Notes: generated by a model not told the origin, from the letters alone. Positions 1 through 11,765 are shown, numbered from the stretch's first letter. The stretch is 64,000 nucleotides of DNA from Pyropia haitanensis (GCA_008729055.1 SDUX01000007.1:1970064-2034063); one strand, 5' to 3'. Made by a program: numbers and translations.

Positions 1-1
1 G

Positions 2-2064
2 GTCGACGAGGCCCGCTCGACCGCCGCGGCGGCGGTGGCGGCGGCCGAGGCGGCCGCCGCCGCCGCGGCCGCCGGTGCCGACCGCCGCGCCGCCGACGAC
101 GCGGCGATCGTGGCGGACCTCCGCGCGCGCGTCGACGCGGCCGCCGCGGCCGCCTCGGCGGGCGGCGCCGACGCGGCCGCCGCGCGGGAGGCGGCCGCCG
201 CGGCCGCCGCCCAGCGCGACACGGCCGTCGCGGCGGCCGCGGCGGCGGCTGCTGACGCGGATGCCGCGCGGGCGGCGGCGGTGGCGGACGCCGCGACCGC
301 CGCCGCCGCCGCGGACGCGGCGCGGCAGCAGGCCGCCGCGGACGCGGCCGCGCGGGTGGCGGCCGAGGAGCGGTCCGCGGCGGCGGTGGCGGAGGCGGAA
401 GCGGCCGCGGCGGCCGCGGCGGAGCGGGAGGCGGCGCTCGCCGGTCGCGTGGCCGACGGGGAGGCCGCCGCGGCGGCCGCCGCGGCGGCGGCCGACCAGG
501 CTTTGGCGGCGGCGGCGGCGGAAAAGGAGGCGGCGGTGGCCGAGGCGGCCGCCCTCACCGCCCGCCTCGCCGACGTGACCGCCGCGGCCGACGCGACGGC
601 CGCGGCGGTCGCGGACGTGACGGCCCAAAAGGACGCCATCGCGGCACGGCTCGACGCGCTCGCCGCGGACCTGACCGCGGAGCGGAGCCGCGCGGAGGGG
701 GAGGCCGCGGCGGCTGACGAGGAGGCGGCGCGCGCGGACGCGGCCGAGGCGGAAGCCGCCCACTTTCGCGCCGAGTACGAGGCCGCCGTCAGCACGTTTG
801 CCGAGGCCAACGACCACATGGTCGCCCTCGTCGGGCGCGTCGAGGCCGCCACCGCCCGCGCCGAGGCGGCCGAGGCCGCCGCCGCGGACCGCGACGCAGC
901 CGCCACGGCCGCCGACGCGGCGGCGGCGGCGGCCGACGCGGCGGCGGCGACGGCGGCCGCCGCGACCGCCGACGCGCGCGCCACGGCCGCGGCGGCGCAG
1001 CGCGACGCGGACGCCGCCACCGCCGCCGCCGCCGCGGACCGCACCGCCGCCGAGGCCGCCCGCGCGGACGCGGCGGCCACGGCCGACACGGCCGCTGCTG
1101 CCGCCGCACACGCGGCGGCCGTCGCCGACGGCCTGCGCGCCGACCTGGCCGCCGCCCGCGAGGCGGTCGCCGCCGCCGCCGCGGCGGGCGACGACAGGTC
1201 GGCGGCGGCGGCGGCGGCGGCCGCCGACGCGGCGGCCGCCAAGGCCGAGGTCACCCGCCTCCGCGCCGCCGCGACCGCCGACCGTGACGCGGCGGCGGCG
1301 GCCGCGGCGGCCGCCGCCGCCGACGCGGCCGCCGCGGCAACGCGGGAGCGGGAGCTCGCGGCGCGCCTCGCCACCGCCACGGCCCTCCGCGATGACGCCT
1401 CGACCGCCGCGGCGGCTGCGGCCGACCGCGAAGCCGCGACCGCGGCGGCGCTCGCCGACGCCCGCACCAAGGCGGCGGCCGACGCGGCGGCCGCCGCCGC
1501 GGCGGCCGACGCTGCCCGCGCCGCCGCGGCGGCGGATGTCGCCGCCGCCCGCGACGCCGAGGCGGTCGCCGTCGCGGCGGCCGCCGCGGCGGGCGCCGAC
1601 GGCGACGCGCGCGCGTCGGCGGCGGTCGACGCGGCCGCCGCGGCCGACGCGCGCGCCGCGGCGGCCGAGGCGGCCGCGCGGGCGGCAACGGCGGCCGCCG
1701 CCGACGCGACCGCCGCCGCGGCGGCGCGCGCGGCCGACGCGGCGGCCGCGGCGGCCGCGCGCGACGCGGCGGTCGCGGCGGCGGCGGCGGCGGCCGACGG
1801 GCGGGCGGCCGAGGCGGCGGCGCGGGCGGCGGCCGAGGCGGCCGCCGCGGACCTCCGCGCCGCCAACGTGGAGCTGAGCCGCCGTGCCGACGCGGCGCGG
1901 CAGCTGCTGGGGGTGGAAAAGGACGAGATGGTCGAGGCGCTGATCAACACCAAGCTGGCGCTCGCGGAGGAGGTGGACGTGACGGGCAAGCTCAAGCTGC
2001 AGCTGTTCAAGCGGCGGGGGGGGGGGGGGGGGGGGGGGAGGCGGACGAGGGCGCCACCACCTGA
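2..2064 (+). CDS. Ala-rich coiled-coil protein, 5'-partial
   Basis: The frame is open from the first base, so the gene begins before the window. About 620 residues are almost pure Ala punctuated by charged Arg, Asp, Glu and occasional Lys, as expected for a long coiled coil. Low-Ala islands occur near nt 640-840 (with FRAEYEAAV-type sequence) and at nt 1865-2010. The last ~50 residues before the G run (NVELSRRADAARQLL, then VEKDEMVEALINTKLALAEE) are the only complex part and look like the conserved end of a Golgi, tethering or TBC-type coiled-coil protein; I cannot name the family. A G run at nt 2015-2039 follows. Staying in frame gives an unnatural 220-residue tail to 2713. A one-base change in the run gives a short acidic end (ADEGATT) with TGA at 2062-2064, which I prefer. 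Coding certain, function unknown. Confidence 0.7.
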
Positions 2065-2825
2065 GCGCTCAGGGGGGGGAGCTGAAGATAAAGCGGGGGG
2101 GGGGGGTAAAGGCGGCGGGAGCGACTGCGACGGGCTTCCGTACGGTGGACCCGTGGGCGGGCCATTCATCCTGGTGCTGGCGGGCGGGCGGGGCCGGTCG
2201 GTGGTGGACGACCAGCCGGCCTCTGCCGCTCGCACGCGGCGGGCGCGCCGCGCGGCGCCGCGGGCAGACAGGCGGCCGCACGCCCCCCCGAACGAGCTGC
2301 GCCACCACCGCAGCCGCTGGCGGGGGTCCGCCGCTCGCGGGGCGGCGGCTGCGGCGGCGGCCGCGGCGGCGGCGGCGGCCGCAGCCACGGCGGGTGGGCC
2401 GGCGGCCATCTCGCGGACGCGGCGGTACCCCTCGCGTGGTGGTGCTCTTCGTGTCGTGGGGCATGGACGGTCGCCGCCGTCTCGCACAGAGTTTCTTCCA
2501 CCCGACGCATCGTGTGGGCCGCCTCGGCCGAGGGCGGGGCCGACCGGGGCGGCCACGTTGGCGCGCCGTCGGCCGGCACGCCATGTCGACCGCCTCGCGT
2601 CGGGGTCCCCCCCGTGTGTCACTCGCACTCCCCGCTGCTCCTCCACTCGTGGTCGTCTGTCTAGGGCGCCCACCCCGTGGCCGCTGTGGTTGTTTGCTGC
2701 GTCACTGCTGTGAGAGCGACTGCCACAGCCGGCGGGGGCGGAAACGGAGCTAATCCCCTCTCGTGCTGGGCCTGACCCGGCCCTTGCGTTCATCAGCGGG
2801 CGGCAGGTGCGCGCACATCGGCCGT
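2065..2825. other. Convergent intergenic region (3' ends)
   Basis: About 760 bp between the ends of two converging genes. It holds G runs at 2095-2106 and a GCG/GGC simple-sequence patch near 2335-2390. ORFs on both strands here have Arg/Pro/Gly composition typical of out-of-frame GC-rich DNA. I see no gene, RNA or repeat. Confidence 0.5.
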
Positions 2826-5072
2826 TTAGACCGCCAACGACCAGTGGCCAACGCCATGTCCGTTGAAACTGCCGCGGCCACCACCACCGCCGCCGCCATC
2901 GCCGCCGCTGTCATCGCCGCTTACCAGGTCTGCCTCCCACACAGCAAGTGACGCAGCGGCGAGCGTCCGCCTGCGGAGCCCGGCCCAGGAGAGGTCCGGC
3001 GTGACGCCGACGGCGCTGCTGCCGTCATCACCGTCTGGTCGCCGCCGCCACAGCCACGATGCCACCGCCGCCTGCACCAGCACCGTCAAGGCGAGCAGCC
3101 CGTACGCAACGGCGCAGCCGATGAGGATCCACCGCGTCACGTGCGGTCGGTAGCCCGTGGCAGCGACGATGATAAGGCTCTCGGTGTGCTTCGTGAGCCG
3201 CCCCCGGTAGTCGACCGCCGTGTACGCTACGAATTTTTGCTCGGTCGTGTTGACGGCGATACGCGTGCTGACGCGCACCGCCGCGGCGCGCCATTTGTGG
3301 CCTAGCTGCTCCTCGCGGTCGACGTAGCCAACGACGATTAGCGCGGCGGCGCCGGCGGCGAGGACCAGCGCCAGCGCGAGCCCGTTGCGCCAGACCCAGC
3401 GCCCCTTGCGGTGCGGAGGGCCGCGCGGCTGCAGCAGCAGCAGCAGCACCGTGACGGACTCGGGCACGACGACGAGGACGGCCAGGAAGAGGCCGGCGTC
3501 GGTGGCGGGCTCGGCGGGCGGGTCGGCGCGGAAGAGGTCCCGGCGGTAGCGCTGGGACAGCTCCGCCGTTAGGTCGATCACGTCGTGCGTCAGGCCTCGG
3601 GACGAATCCAAGTCCCACCGCGTGTGGTTGTAGGCACAAGAGGAGAGCCGGCGGGCAAGGGCGACCTCGGTGCCGACGTCGCCAGGCCCGGCGGTGTGGA
3701 GCTCCCGGTTACCGCGCCCGAGGAGCCATATCGGCTGCCGCAGCTGCGCCGTCTTCAACGTCAAATTGGCGAATGAGGGGCACGCCGGCGCCGACATGGC
3801 CCGCTTGGGCGCGTCGAAGCTCCAAATGGCGGAAACGTCGGTTCGTCTCGGGTGCTGTTCCCCGAGCACGCCGAGCATGTCCGCCGCGAGGCGCCCGCCC
3901 GCCCTGAGGGTGTTGCGTCTGGGAGGCTGCGGCTCGACGACCCCGTCACAGAGGCTGCTGTCCACGACAAAAGACGCAGCGGGGGGCCGACACAGGATGG
4001 ACGCGATGTTGGGTAGCCAGGGGGACGAAGTCGCGTTGGTGGCGTTGCGTGCGTGGCCCAGCGGCAAGACCGCGCTTCGCAGCTCTTGGTTGCGACCACG
4101 CGCGCTGTGCTTCACCGTCGCGCTAATGCCGCCGGGAAAGGACGTGCCCAGCCACGACGGGTCGGCCAAGAGCCCGCGGCCGAGCGATAACAGCGCGGCC
4201 TCGCCGATGAGCACCGGCCGCGTGCGGTTGTCGCGCGTCGTGTACGTCACGACGGCCAAGCCGTTCTCCCCCGACGCGTCCGACACCCGGTCCTGCGCGG
4301 CGACGACCAGGCCGCCCGTGTCGAGCACGACGCCCATCGATATGCGCGACACGCCGAGCACGTCAAACAAGCCGCGGTGGCGCTGCACGATGCCCACCCG
4401 CTGGTTGCGCTGCGCCGTTAGCAGGCGGACCACCTCGTCGGCGCACACCAGGCCCCGCTCCCGTCCCTCGGCAGCCGCGCACGGCTGGGGGCGAAAGCTG
4501 TCGCCCGCGGCGAACCCGTCGGCGCCCTCGTCCCCCGCCAGCGCCGCGAAATTGATGCGCGCCAGGAGGCCGTTGCCCGCCCACTCAAACTCGTCGTCGA
4601 CGTCGCCGCTGCGGGGCACGGTCGGATCCACCCGGATGAACCACTCGGCCGCCACCTGGTCGGGGGCGGCGAGGAACTCGAGCTCCGCCGCGTCGTCCAG
4701 CGGCGTCGCGCACGTGCCGGGGCCGTACGGGATGACCACCTCCGCCGTCCGGTTGGCGGCCAGCACCCACCCCGTGCCGCGCCGGCCGTAGGGGTTGACC
4801 ACTGCGGCGGGGTCTGGGGAGGCCCCGCCGGGCGTGGACGGGTGCAGCCGGCACTGCAGGGCGGGGAGCGCGTGGAGGCGGCCGCCGCCTGGCGACGCGC
4901 CACCGGGGAGGGAGGGAAAGGGGATGAAGCTGGTCACGGGCGCGGGCGGCGCCGCTGCCGCTACGCGCAGCGCTGGCGCTGCCGCCACCGCCGCCGCCAC
5001 CGCCGCCGCCACCGCTACGATGGATGCCGCGGCCGCTGCAGCGGGCTGGCATGGCGCCAGACGGCTGCGCAT
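2826..5072 (-). CDS. Secreted N-glycosylated protein with three C-terminal membrane segments
   Basis: An uninterrupted 748-residue frame from an ATG at 5072 to a stop at 2826. I chose this start because it is followed directly by a signal-peptide-like stretch (basic start, then ~30 residues of Ala/Val). The frame is open further upstream but only with Pro/Arg-rich sequence and no better ATG. The large lumenal or extracellular part (residues ~40-520) has normal complexity, several Cys residues and sequons such as NRT, NAT, NHT and NTT. Three hydrophobic segments lie at about residues 523-547, 562-583 (after the basic RKGRWVWR) and 647-674, with a ~60-residue loop containing another sequon between the second and third. 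The tail is Gly/Asp-rich. I do not recognise a family. Receptor- or transporter-associated roles are possible but unsupported. Confidence 0.8.
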   Translation of the reverse strand: MRSRLAPCQPAAAAAASIVAVAAAVAAAVAAAPALRVAAAAPPAPVTSFIPFPSLPGGASPGGGRLHALPALQCRLHPSTPGGASPDPAAVVNPYGRRGTGWVLAANRTAEVVIPYGPGTCATPLDDAAELEFLAAPDQVAAEWFIRVDPTVPRSGDVDDEFEWAGNGLLARINFAALAGDEGADGFAAGDSFRPQPCAAAEGRERGLVCADEVVRLLTAQRNQRVGIVQRHRGLFDVLGVSRISMGVVLDTGGLVVAAQDRVSDASGENGLAVVTYTTRDNRTRPVLIGEAALLSLGRGLLADPSWLGTSFPGGISATVKHSARGRNQELRSAVLPLGHARNATNATSSPWLPNIASILCRPPAASFVVDSSLCDGVVEPQPPRRNTLRAGGRLAADMLGVLGEQHPRRTDVSAIWSFDAPKRAMSAPACPSFANLTLKTAQLRQPIWLLGRGNRELHTAGPGDVGTEVALARRLSSCAYNHTRWDLDSSRGLTHDVIDLTAELSQRYRRDLFRADPPAEPATDAGLFLAVLVVVPESVTVLLLLLQPRGPPHRKGRWVWRNGLALALVLAAGAAALIVVGYVDREEQLGHKWRAAAVRVSTRIAVNTTEQKFVAYTAVDYRGRLTKHTESLIIVAATGYRPHVTRWILIGCAVAYGLLALTVLVQAAVASWLWRRRPDGDDGSSAVGVTPDLSWAGLRRRTLAAASLAVWEADLVSGDDSGGDGGGGGGGRGSFNGHGVGHWSLAV

Positions 5073-6164
5073 GATGCGCTGGGAGAGGAGGCCTTCCCCT
5101 GCCGAATTGAGCGGCTGCGGCCGGCCGCCTGCGGGCCGAGGAGACGCTCGAGTGGTGGGAGGCAAGGGCGATGACGCGGCAGGTGAGTGGCAGCGGCGAG
5201 GGGCGGCTGGAGGGTGCCACCGATGCACGGGACCTCCCAGAGAAAGGGGGGGGGCCGCCAGTCCACCCACGCCGAGGAGACCTGCGGCTGCCGCCCATCG
5301 ATGGCGAGGGGGGGGGGGCCAGCAGGCGCCCCTCGCGGGACGCCGCGCATGCCGCCCGGCGGAGCGCCCCCCGAGCACGAGGCCCCCAGACGGCCCGGTG
5401 GGCTCCAGTCCAGGGCCGGGCGGCCTCACTCAGGAGGGCGCCGCCACGGTTCACGACGCACCGCCCCGCACAGCCAGCGGGCCCTGGCCGACGCCCATCA
5501 GGTCTCGTCGCCCGTGCCCCCCGCGTAGGCGCACCCCCTGGGCGCACGCGGAAGAGGCGCGCCACCGACAGACACGGACAATCCCCCCACCGACGATGAC
5601 GGGGTCTTGCCAGCAAAGATCAGGGCCTGACATGAGGCATGTCGATGATTCGTTATTCTGCCGCGGCTGAGCCGCGGCGGGCTCGGGCGCAGAGCCCACG
5701 GTGCACCGCGTGGGTCTCGCCGCGGAGCGCAGCACTGATGTCAGGCCTGGCGGCGTTTGATTGGCCGTCTGCGGCCGCGGTGCGGAGCCCGCCGGTGCGC
5801 TTTGCGAGGGGCTTCGGTGGGAGGACCGCCCTGTATTTGCTGTTGGTGGGAACCTCAACGACGCGGCTGCCGCCGCCGAGTCGGCGCGTGGGGCGGTGAG
5901 TCGTTTCTACGGCGGCCGGGGGGGTTGCAATGGTTGGAGGGGAGGGAAACGGGAGAGAGATGACGCCATCGCATAGCGCAGCGAGACCAACCAATGACCA
6001 AGTAGGACCCTACCATCGCCGCCGCGCGAGTCTTTGATTGGTCTACGTGGGAGAATCTTGACGAATAGTGCGTCCGCACGCCGTCGGCACTTGCCTTCCT
6101 CTCCCATGAGAGCCCGCAGGCGAGAAGAAGGCGACGGCCGCTTCCCGCCCCCCCCCCTTGACAC
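5073..6164. other. Upstream non-coding region of the membrane-protein gene
   Basis: About 1.1 kb 5' of the minus-strand gene. Contains a G-rich patch near 5310-5320 and a cluster of perfect stems at 5618-5750 listed separately. No convincing ORF on either strand; the open frames are Arg/Pro/Gly shadows. Confidence 0.4.
5618..5750. other. Multi-stem inverted-repeat cluster, candidate structured RNA or small element
   Basis: A 10-bp closing stem (GGCCTGACAT at 5625-5634 against its exact complement at 5738-5747) encloses an 8-bp perfect hairpin with a 3-nt loop (GCCGCGGC, TGA, GCCGCGGC; 5660-5678) and a 6-bp plus 3-bp bulged stem (5692-5700 with 5709-5718). Together they would form a multi-branched fold of ~125 nt. 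Such stems are easier to get by chance in GC-rich DNA, so an RNA gene is only a possibility; a miniature transposon is another. Confidence 0.25.
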
Positions 6165-6923
6165 TAAGGTTGTCAGTCGTTAAGAAAAGTCGTTAAACGA
6201 AAGTCGTTAAACGATCGTTATAACGATCGTTAAATCGTTAAGGTCCAGGGACGAAAACTCGTTAAAAGTCGTTAATTCTCGGCGCCTGTGTATTTACATA
6301 TCGGGCAGTGCAATTCTGGAGGACGGTGCCACATGCGCGCTCAGTCCAAGACTTGAGGGTCCGAATTGCTGACTTCGCGGCTGCCCTCCGCGCGCTCCTG
6401 CGACTAACGAGGCCACCGGCGCAGGCTGCACCACTACTCTTCCTTGTCGTCGCTTCCGGGCGCCTCTGAGCAGCTACATGGACCTGTGGGCTGCCTTTCG
6501 CAAAACTAGCGACCACGTGCTGGACGGCGATGGAAAGGCGACCAACTATTGAGTTGCCTTCTGCCGCGCCTGCGAGGCAGCCCACCAACAGTACCTGCGG
6601 GACGCGGAGGCGTGCGATGGGGACGAGGCCGCCCTCTCCAAGCTGCCGGTTGTACCGCCCGCCGCGCCGGTGCACGGCCGCAGAGACAAGATGGTCCCCC
6701 ACCCGCGGAAGTGTCCGTTCTATCAGCAGACTGGCGGGAGCTGCGCACCCAGTAGAGTTGGGGTGAGGGACTGCGACAAACTCGTTTTCGGAGTACAATG
6801 TAAGTAGTTAACAAATACGTCGGTAAGGTGGGTCGTTAAAGTCGTTAAACGACATCGTTAAAGTCGTTAAACGATCGTTAACTCGGTAAGGTTTTTCTTA
6901 ACGATCGTTAAGTGCCATCCTTA
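6165..6923 (+). mobile_element. hAT-type DNA transposon remnant (~760 bp)
   Basis: The ends form an 11-bp imperfect terminal inverted repeat: TAAGGTTGTCA at 6165-6175 and, read from the other end, TAAGGATGGCA at 6923-6913 (9 of 11 match). TAAGG fits the YARNG start known for hAT elements. It is flanked by a 7-bp direct repeat TTGACAC (6158-6164 and 6924-6930), close to the 8-bp target duplication of the family. Both subterminal regions (6176-6290 and 6825-6912) carry many copies of an AT-rich word based on GTCGTTAAACGA in opposing orientation, again typical of hAT subterminal repeats. The only coding trace inside is a BED-finger fragment; there is no transposase catalytic domain, so this copy is non-autonomous. 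Confidence 0.7.
6478..6807 (+). pseudogene. BED-type zinc-finger fragment, internal stop
   Basis: From ATG 6478 the frame reads MDLWAAFRKTSDHV, then a TGA at 6550-6552 where a Trp codon would fit, then VAFCRACEAAHQQYL and on to a TAG at 6805. The zinc ligands of a BED finger are visible: C-x2-C at 6562-6573 and H-x3-C at 6700-6714 (HPRKC). BED fingers are the DNA-binding N-terminus of hAT transposases, which agrees with the enclosing element. There is no RNase-H-like DDE domain or dimerisation region. The stop and lack of the rest make it a relic, unless TGA is bypassed, for which there is no sign. Confidence 0.55.
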
Positions 6924-9478
6924 TTGACACCTCGCATAGGAGGCGGTGGGGCGCGGGGCACGACTCGTTCCACCTCCCATCCTCCCGCCGCATTCGCACA
7001 CGACCGGGCGGTCCCACGCCTCCGAGCTGTTGGAGCGGCGTGGCGCGCCGCCGCCACCTCGTTGTCGCAGTCCCCCGCCGTCTTCCGTTTGTGCTTGACG
7101 GCGTCCAGCGCGGCTCACGTCCCATGCACACACGCGTTCTGAGTTTTGAATAGGACCCTTTAGATGAATTTTGATTAGCCATTGACGAGTTTCGATACAG
7201 TTTCAAATGTTCAGAACATTAGTCGATATTTATTTTTAAATACATAAGTTTGCTGTTGTGCTGGGCTCATCAAGCTTTCTGTTCTACTGATTCCTTCATG
7301 CGTGCAGCTGCCGCCCCTTCCGCGTCTGACTGGAGAGGCAGCCGCCGACTCTGCCCTTGGGCCGGTACATAGTGGTGCGGATCGCCGCACTCCAACCAAG
7401 CCATCGCTGATGCGGCCGGCGGGCGACGGCGCCTCCCGCCCCGGCCGCGGGTCGCACCTTCTGCCGCCAGGTACCCCCCACCCGGCACCCAGCGCCACAC
7501 GTTCGCAGCCCCCGCCGCCCTCTCCCAGCCCGCAACCCCGCCACCAGCCCGTTTAACGAGCACCAGTCTCCAGGATGGTCTGAGGTCACCATTCCCCAGC
7601 TAGCGCCCATTCCCTGGATTGCCGCCGTTGGCTTCCGCCGCTAGCCCCTCCCCGCGCTTCCAGCTTCCGCCGACACAGGCGGACGCTCTCCGCGAGCTCA
7701 GATCCCCCCCCCCACCCGCATACACTTCCGCTCGACGCTATCCCCCAATCCCTCTGTTAGTGGCCGCCGACCGCAACCAGCCGCCAGCACGACGGGCGCC
7801 CGCCCTCCACCGGCCGGCCGCTGGCGACCACCCTTACTACTTTCTATCCCCGCTGCGAGCTTCTGCAGCGGCAGTCAGTCGCCTCCATCCGGCCGGCGCC
7901 GGCCTCTCCGACAGCGGCGGCCGCGGCCCGCCACCAACCCCAACCCCCGCCGGCAGCTGCTGCCTCTTGACGCCAGGCGCTAGCGCTACCGACACCCAAC
8001 CCCCTTCGGTGGGCGGACCCCCGCAGGCCTGTGGGCGCTGGTAGCCGCCACCAGACTGTTACCTTTTGGCGGACTGCCGCCGCCGCCGGCGGACGTCCCC
8101 AACCGGCGAGTGTCCTCCTCGCATCACCTCAACCAGAACCAGTATTTACGTACATGACGTCTTGAAAGCACACGACCGCGACCTCAGCAATCCCCTCTGG
8201 GTCCAAAATACGTCCGATCAACTGAGGACACTCCTAAAAGACGTCCAACTTGCACAAGTTTAAAAATATCTTTCATACAGCTTGACAACAATCGAAAACA
8301 GCTGTAAGTTGTGCATCACAGAGGTTCCACTGGCTGATGCTGTTTCAAGCCCGAGCCCTGTGGGCCGCTACATACAGGCTGCGGCTGAGAACGGTCGACA
8401 GTTCGCGCTTCCATCCATCAGTTACACCACGTATCGTCCCCAACTCCACTTCTATTGGTAGGATGAAATCGGGCCCTTGTGTGTGCGTGCATGGGACCCG
8501 AGCCTCCCGCCGCGTCAAGCTCCGCCAATGGTGCTTCGCGCGCGCGGCGCAGTTTGAACACCTGTTCCGTCCCGGCCTCTGATTGGGTACACTCCGACGG
8601 TTGTTGACAGTGGCGGCGTGGGAGACTTTCTCAAAGGGCCGCGCAAGAATGACAGACTTGCGGACGCAAGCAGACTCCGCACAAAAATCTTGCTCGTCCA
8701 CGCAGACTGGCTTGCGGAAAAGCACGATCCCACGCAAGCCCGCAAGGGACCCCGCAACCGAAAAAGCAGGTTTTTTTTGAGACGGTTTAGCAGGCACTGC
8801 GCGGGGTGGTCACGGGGCGGTCGACGCCCGCCCGCCGCGGTGGTCGTGCGTCGCGGTGCGTGAAGTCTCACGCGTGTGACCGCCGTCTGCGAAACAGTTC
8901 GAATTGTGATTTTTCGGTCCCCTCTCGTGCATCGAAATCTCCGCGTCCGAGGCCACTGGCCGTCGGCGGTCGCGGTCGCGACGGGCCCGGCCGCGGCGGG
9001 TGCCGCCTGCCCCGTGCCGCCTTGCCCCGGCGGCGGCGCCGCCCACAGTGTGGGCGACGGCACCCGCCGCCCCAGCCGCGAGGGGGGGGCCCCGCGCCGC
9101 CCTTTGGATCCGATACGGCAGCGGTCGGGCAGTCCTGCCCGCGCCCACAGCCGTCATCCCTCTTCCGCAGCCTATCATCCTCCCCCTCCGTCGCGGGCGC
9201 CCGTCTGCGTGCCGGCCCCTCCCCCCCCCCCCCCCCTCCCCGCCTTCTCCCTTGTCGCCAGACCAGGCGACGCGCCGCGCTCCGTCTAGCCACCGCATCC
9301 GCCCCCACCCTGGTCGTCCCCTCCCCGACTGCACCACCACGCCGCGGCCGGCCCATCCCCCATCGACGCCACCGAGCGTACGGGCGGCCGCTCCTCGTCG
9401 GCGGGCGCCCGTCTGGGTGCTTCCCCCACGGCGCGCCTCCCCCGCCGGCGCGGCGCGACCCGTCGCCCGCTCCTGGTC
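6924..9478. other. Non-coding region upstream of the ARM-repeat gene
   Basis: About 2.5 kb without a supportable gene. It alternates GC-rich stretches with AT-richer islands (7140-7290, 8120-8330, 8600-8780). A cluster of CTTGC/GCAAG words lies at 8641-8757 and a pyrimidine-rich tract at 9215-9245, ~240 bp before the next start codon, which may belong to that gene's promoter. No TATA box or transcript signal could be identified. Confidence 0.4.
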
Positions 9479-9633
9479 ATGGGCGCCCCCCTGCCCCCCT
9501 GGGTGCGCCCCGCGCCCGGCTCGCCGCCCCTGTCCGACGAGATGGAGTGGGGGCCAGGGGAGCCCACCTCCCCGGCCTCCCCGCGGTCCCCCGCCCCCCC
9601 CCCCCGCCCGCGGTCGGGCCTGCTGGGCGACCC

Positions 9634-9672
<39 letters not shown>

Positions 9673-9967
9673 ACCGCCGCCGCCGCCGCCGCCACCACCA
9701 CCATCGCTGCCGCCGCCGTCGCTGCCGCCGCCGCCCCTGTCGCCACCACCCCCATCCCCGCCGCCCGCGTGGTCGCCGGTCGACCCGCCGGCGGGCGCCG
9801 CCGCCGCCGCGGCCGCGCTCCCACCGTGGGCCTGTGGCGCGCCGGCGGCGGCTGCCGCGGCGGCGGCCGCCGCCGCTGCTGCCGCCGCCGCCGCCGCGGC
9901 CAATGCCACCGGTGTGGGCCCCCCTGCCGCTGTCGCTGCGGCAACCAGCGGTTGTGGCGGCGGCGGG

Positions 9968-10002
<35 letters not shown>

Positions 10003-10358
10003 GGGTGGCGGCGGCGGCGGCGGCGGCGGCGCCCCCCTCACGGCCGGGGCGGCCCCCCTGCGTGGCGCTGCCCTGACCGCCGCCGCCGGCGAGGTGGCCG
10101 CCGCCCTCCGCTCCGCCGCGGACGCGGTCGACGCGTCCGCCGCGGCGCGGTCGGCGGCAGAGGCGGCGGCGGCGGCCGCCGCCTCCGCAGCCGCCTCCGT
10201 CTCTGCCGCCGCCGCATCCGCGGCGGCGGCGGCGCCACCGGCCGCGTCGCCGCCGTCGCCGCCCCTGACCGCCGCGGCCGCCGCGGCGGCGGTTACGGCG
10301 GCGGCAGCGTCAGCGGCGGCGGCGGCGGGGGTGGGCGCCGGCGCGGGTGGGGGCCAGC

Positions 10359-10406
<48 letters not shown>

Positions 10407-10918
10407 CCGCCGCCGCGGCGGCGGCCGCCACCGGCGGCGGCGCCCCCCCCCCCCCCCCCCGCGACGCAACGGCCGCGGCCGACGCGGCGGCGGCGGCGGC
10501 GGCGACGCGCCTGCGGCACCTGCTGCTGGGCGCGGCCGACGCGGCGCGGTGTCGGCGGTCGCTCCTCACCGCCGGCGCGGTGCCGCCGCTGGTCGCCGCG
10601 CTCGCCGCCCGCGGGGGGGCGTGCACGCCGCTCGCCGCGGCGGGCAGCGCGGCGGTCGGCGCGCTCGCCGCGGGCGACGCGTACGTGGCGCGCGCGCTCG
10701 TCGACGCGGGCGCCGTCGCGGCGGTGGTGGGGGTGTGCTGGTCCCTCGCGGGGGGGGCGCCCGCCGCGGCGCCGGCCGCCGGGGGGGGCGGGGGGGGCGC
10801 CGCGCCGCGCCGGCCCGGCGTGCCGCCGCCGCCGCCGCCGTCGCCGCCGCGGCGGTCCCGCCGCGGCGGCAGCGTCGGCGGCAGCGTCGGCGGCAGCGGC
10901 GGCGGCGGCGGTGGCGGC

Positions 10919-10980
<62 letters not shown>

Positions 10981-11530
10981 GGAAGGTGCGGGCGGCGGCG
11001 CCCCCTCCGCGGCGGCCACGTCGGCGGCCGCCGCGTCCGTGTCGGCGCTCGCGGCGCTGTCGGCGCTCCCCCGCGCGCGGGCGGCGCTCGCCGCCGCCCG
11101 CGGCGTGCACGCGGTCGCGGCGGTGATGGGCGCGTACCCCGCCGCGCGCGTCGCGGCGGCGGGCGCGGCGGCGTTGGCCAACGCGGCGTACCACCACCCG
11201 GCCAACCGGGCGGCCGTCGCGGGGGGGGCCGCCGCCACCGCCCTCGTGCGGGCGGCGTGGACGCACGGGGGGGGGGGGGGGGTGGGGGGGGGGGGGGGGG
11301 GGGGGGGGGCCGCCGGCAGGCGCCGGCAGCACCGGCGGTGGCGGCGGCGGCGGCGGGCCCGCGGCGGGGGGGGGCACGTCCGCGGCGGACGTGCTCGCGC
11401 CGGTCGCCCTCGCGCTGCGCAACGCCGCGCTCGGCGGGGCGGCGCACAAGGCGGCGCTGACCGCCGCGGGCGCGCTGCACGTGCTCGTCGCGGTCGGCCT
11501 GGGCGCGCCCGCGGGGGTGGCCGCGGGGGG

Positions 11531-11564
<34 letters not shown>

Positions 11565-11723
11565 TCCGCCGCGTCGCCGCGCGTCGTCCGTGAGGTGCTG
11601 ATGGCGCTGTCCAACCTGGCGGGGGGGGGAGGCGGCGCGCCCGCCGCCGCGGTGCTCGCCGAGATGACCGTCCGCCCGCGGCGGGGCGGCGGGCGGGGCG
11701 CCGCGAGTGGCGGCGGTGGTGGT

Positions 11724-11765
<42 letters not shown>

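Noticed and set aside
11282..11319. Short intron at the G run of the ARM gene (GT at 11282, AG at 11319)
   Set aside because: Only ~38 nt long and composed of G; a run-length error is more economical, though not excluded.
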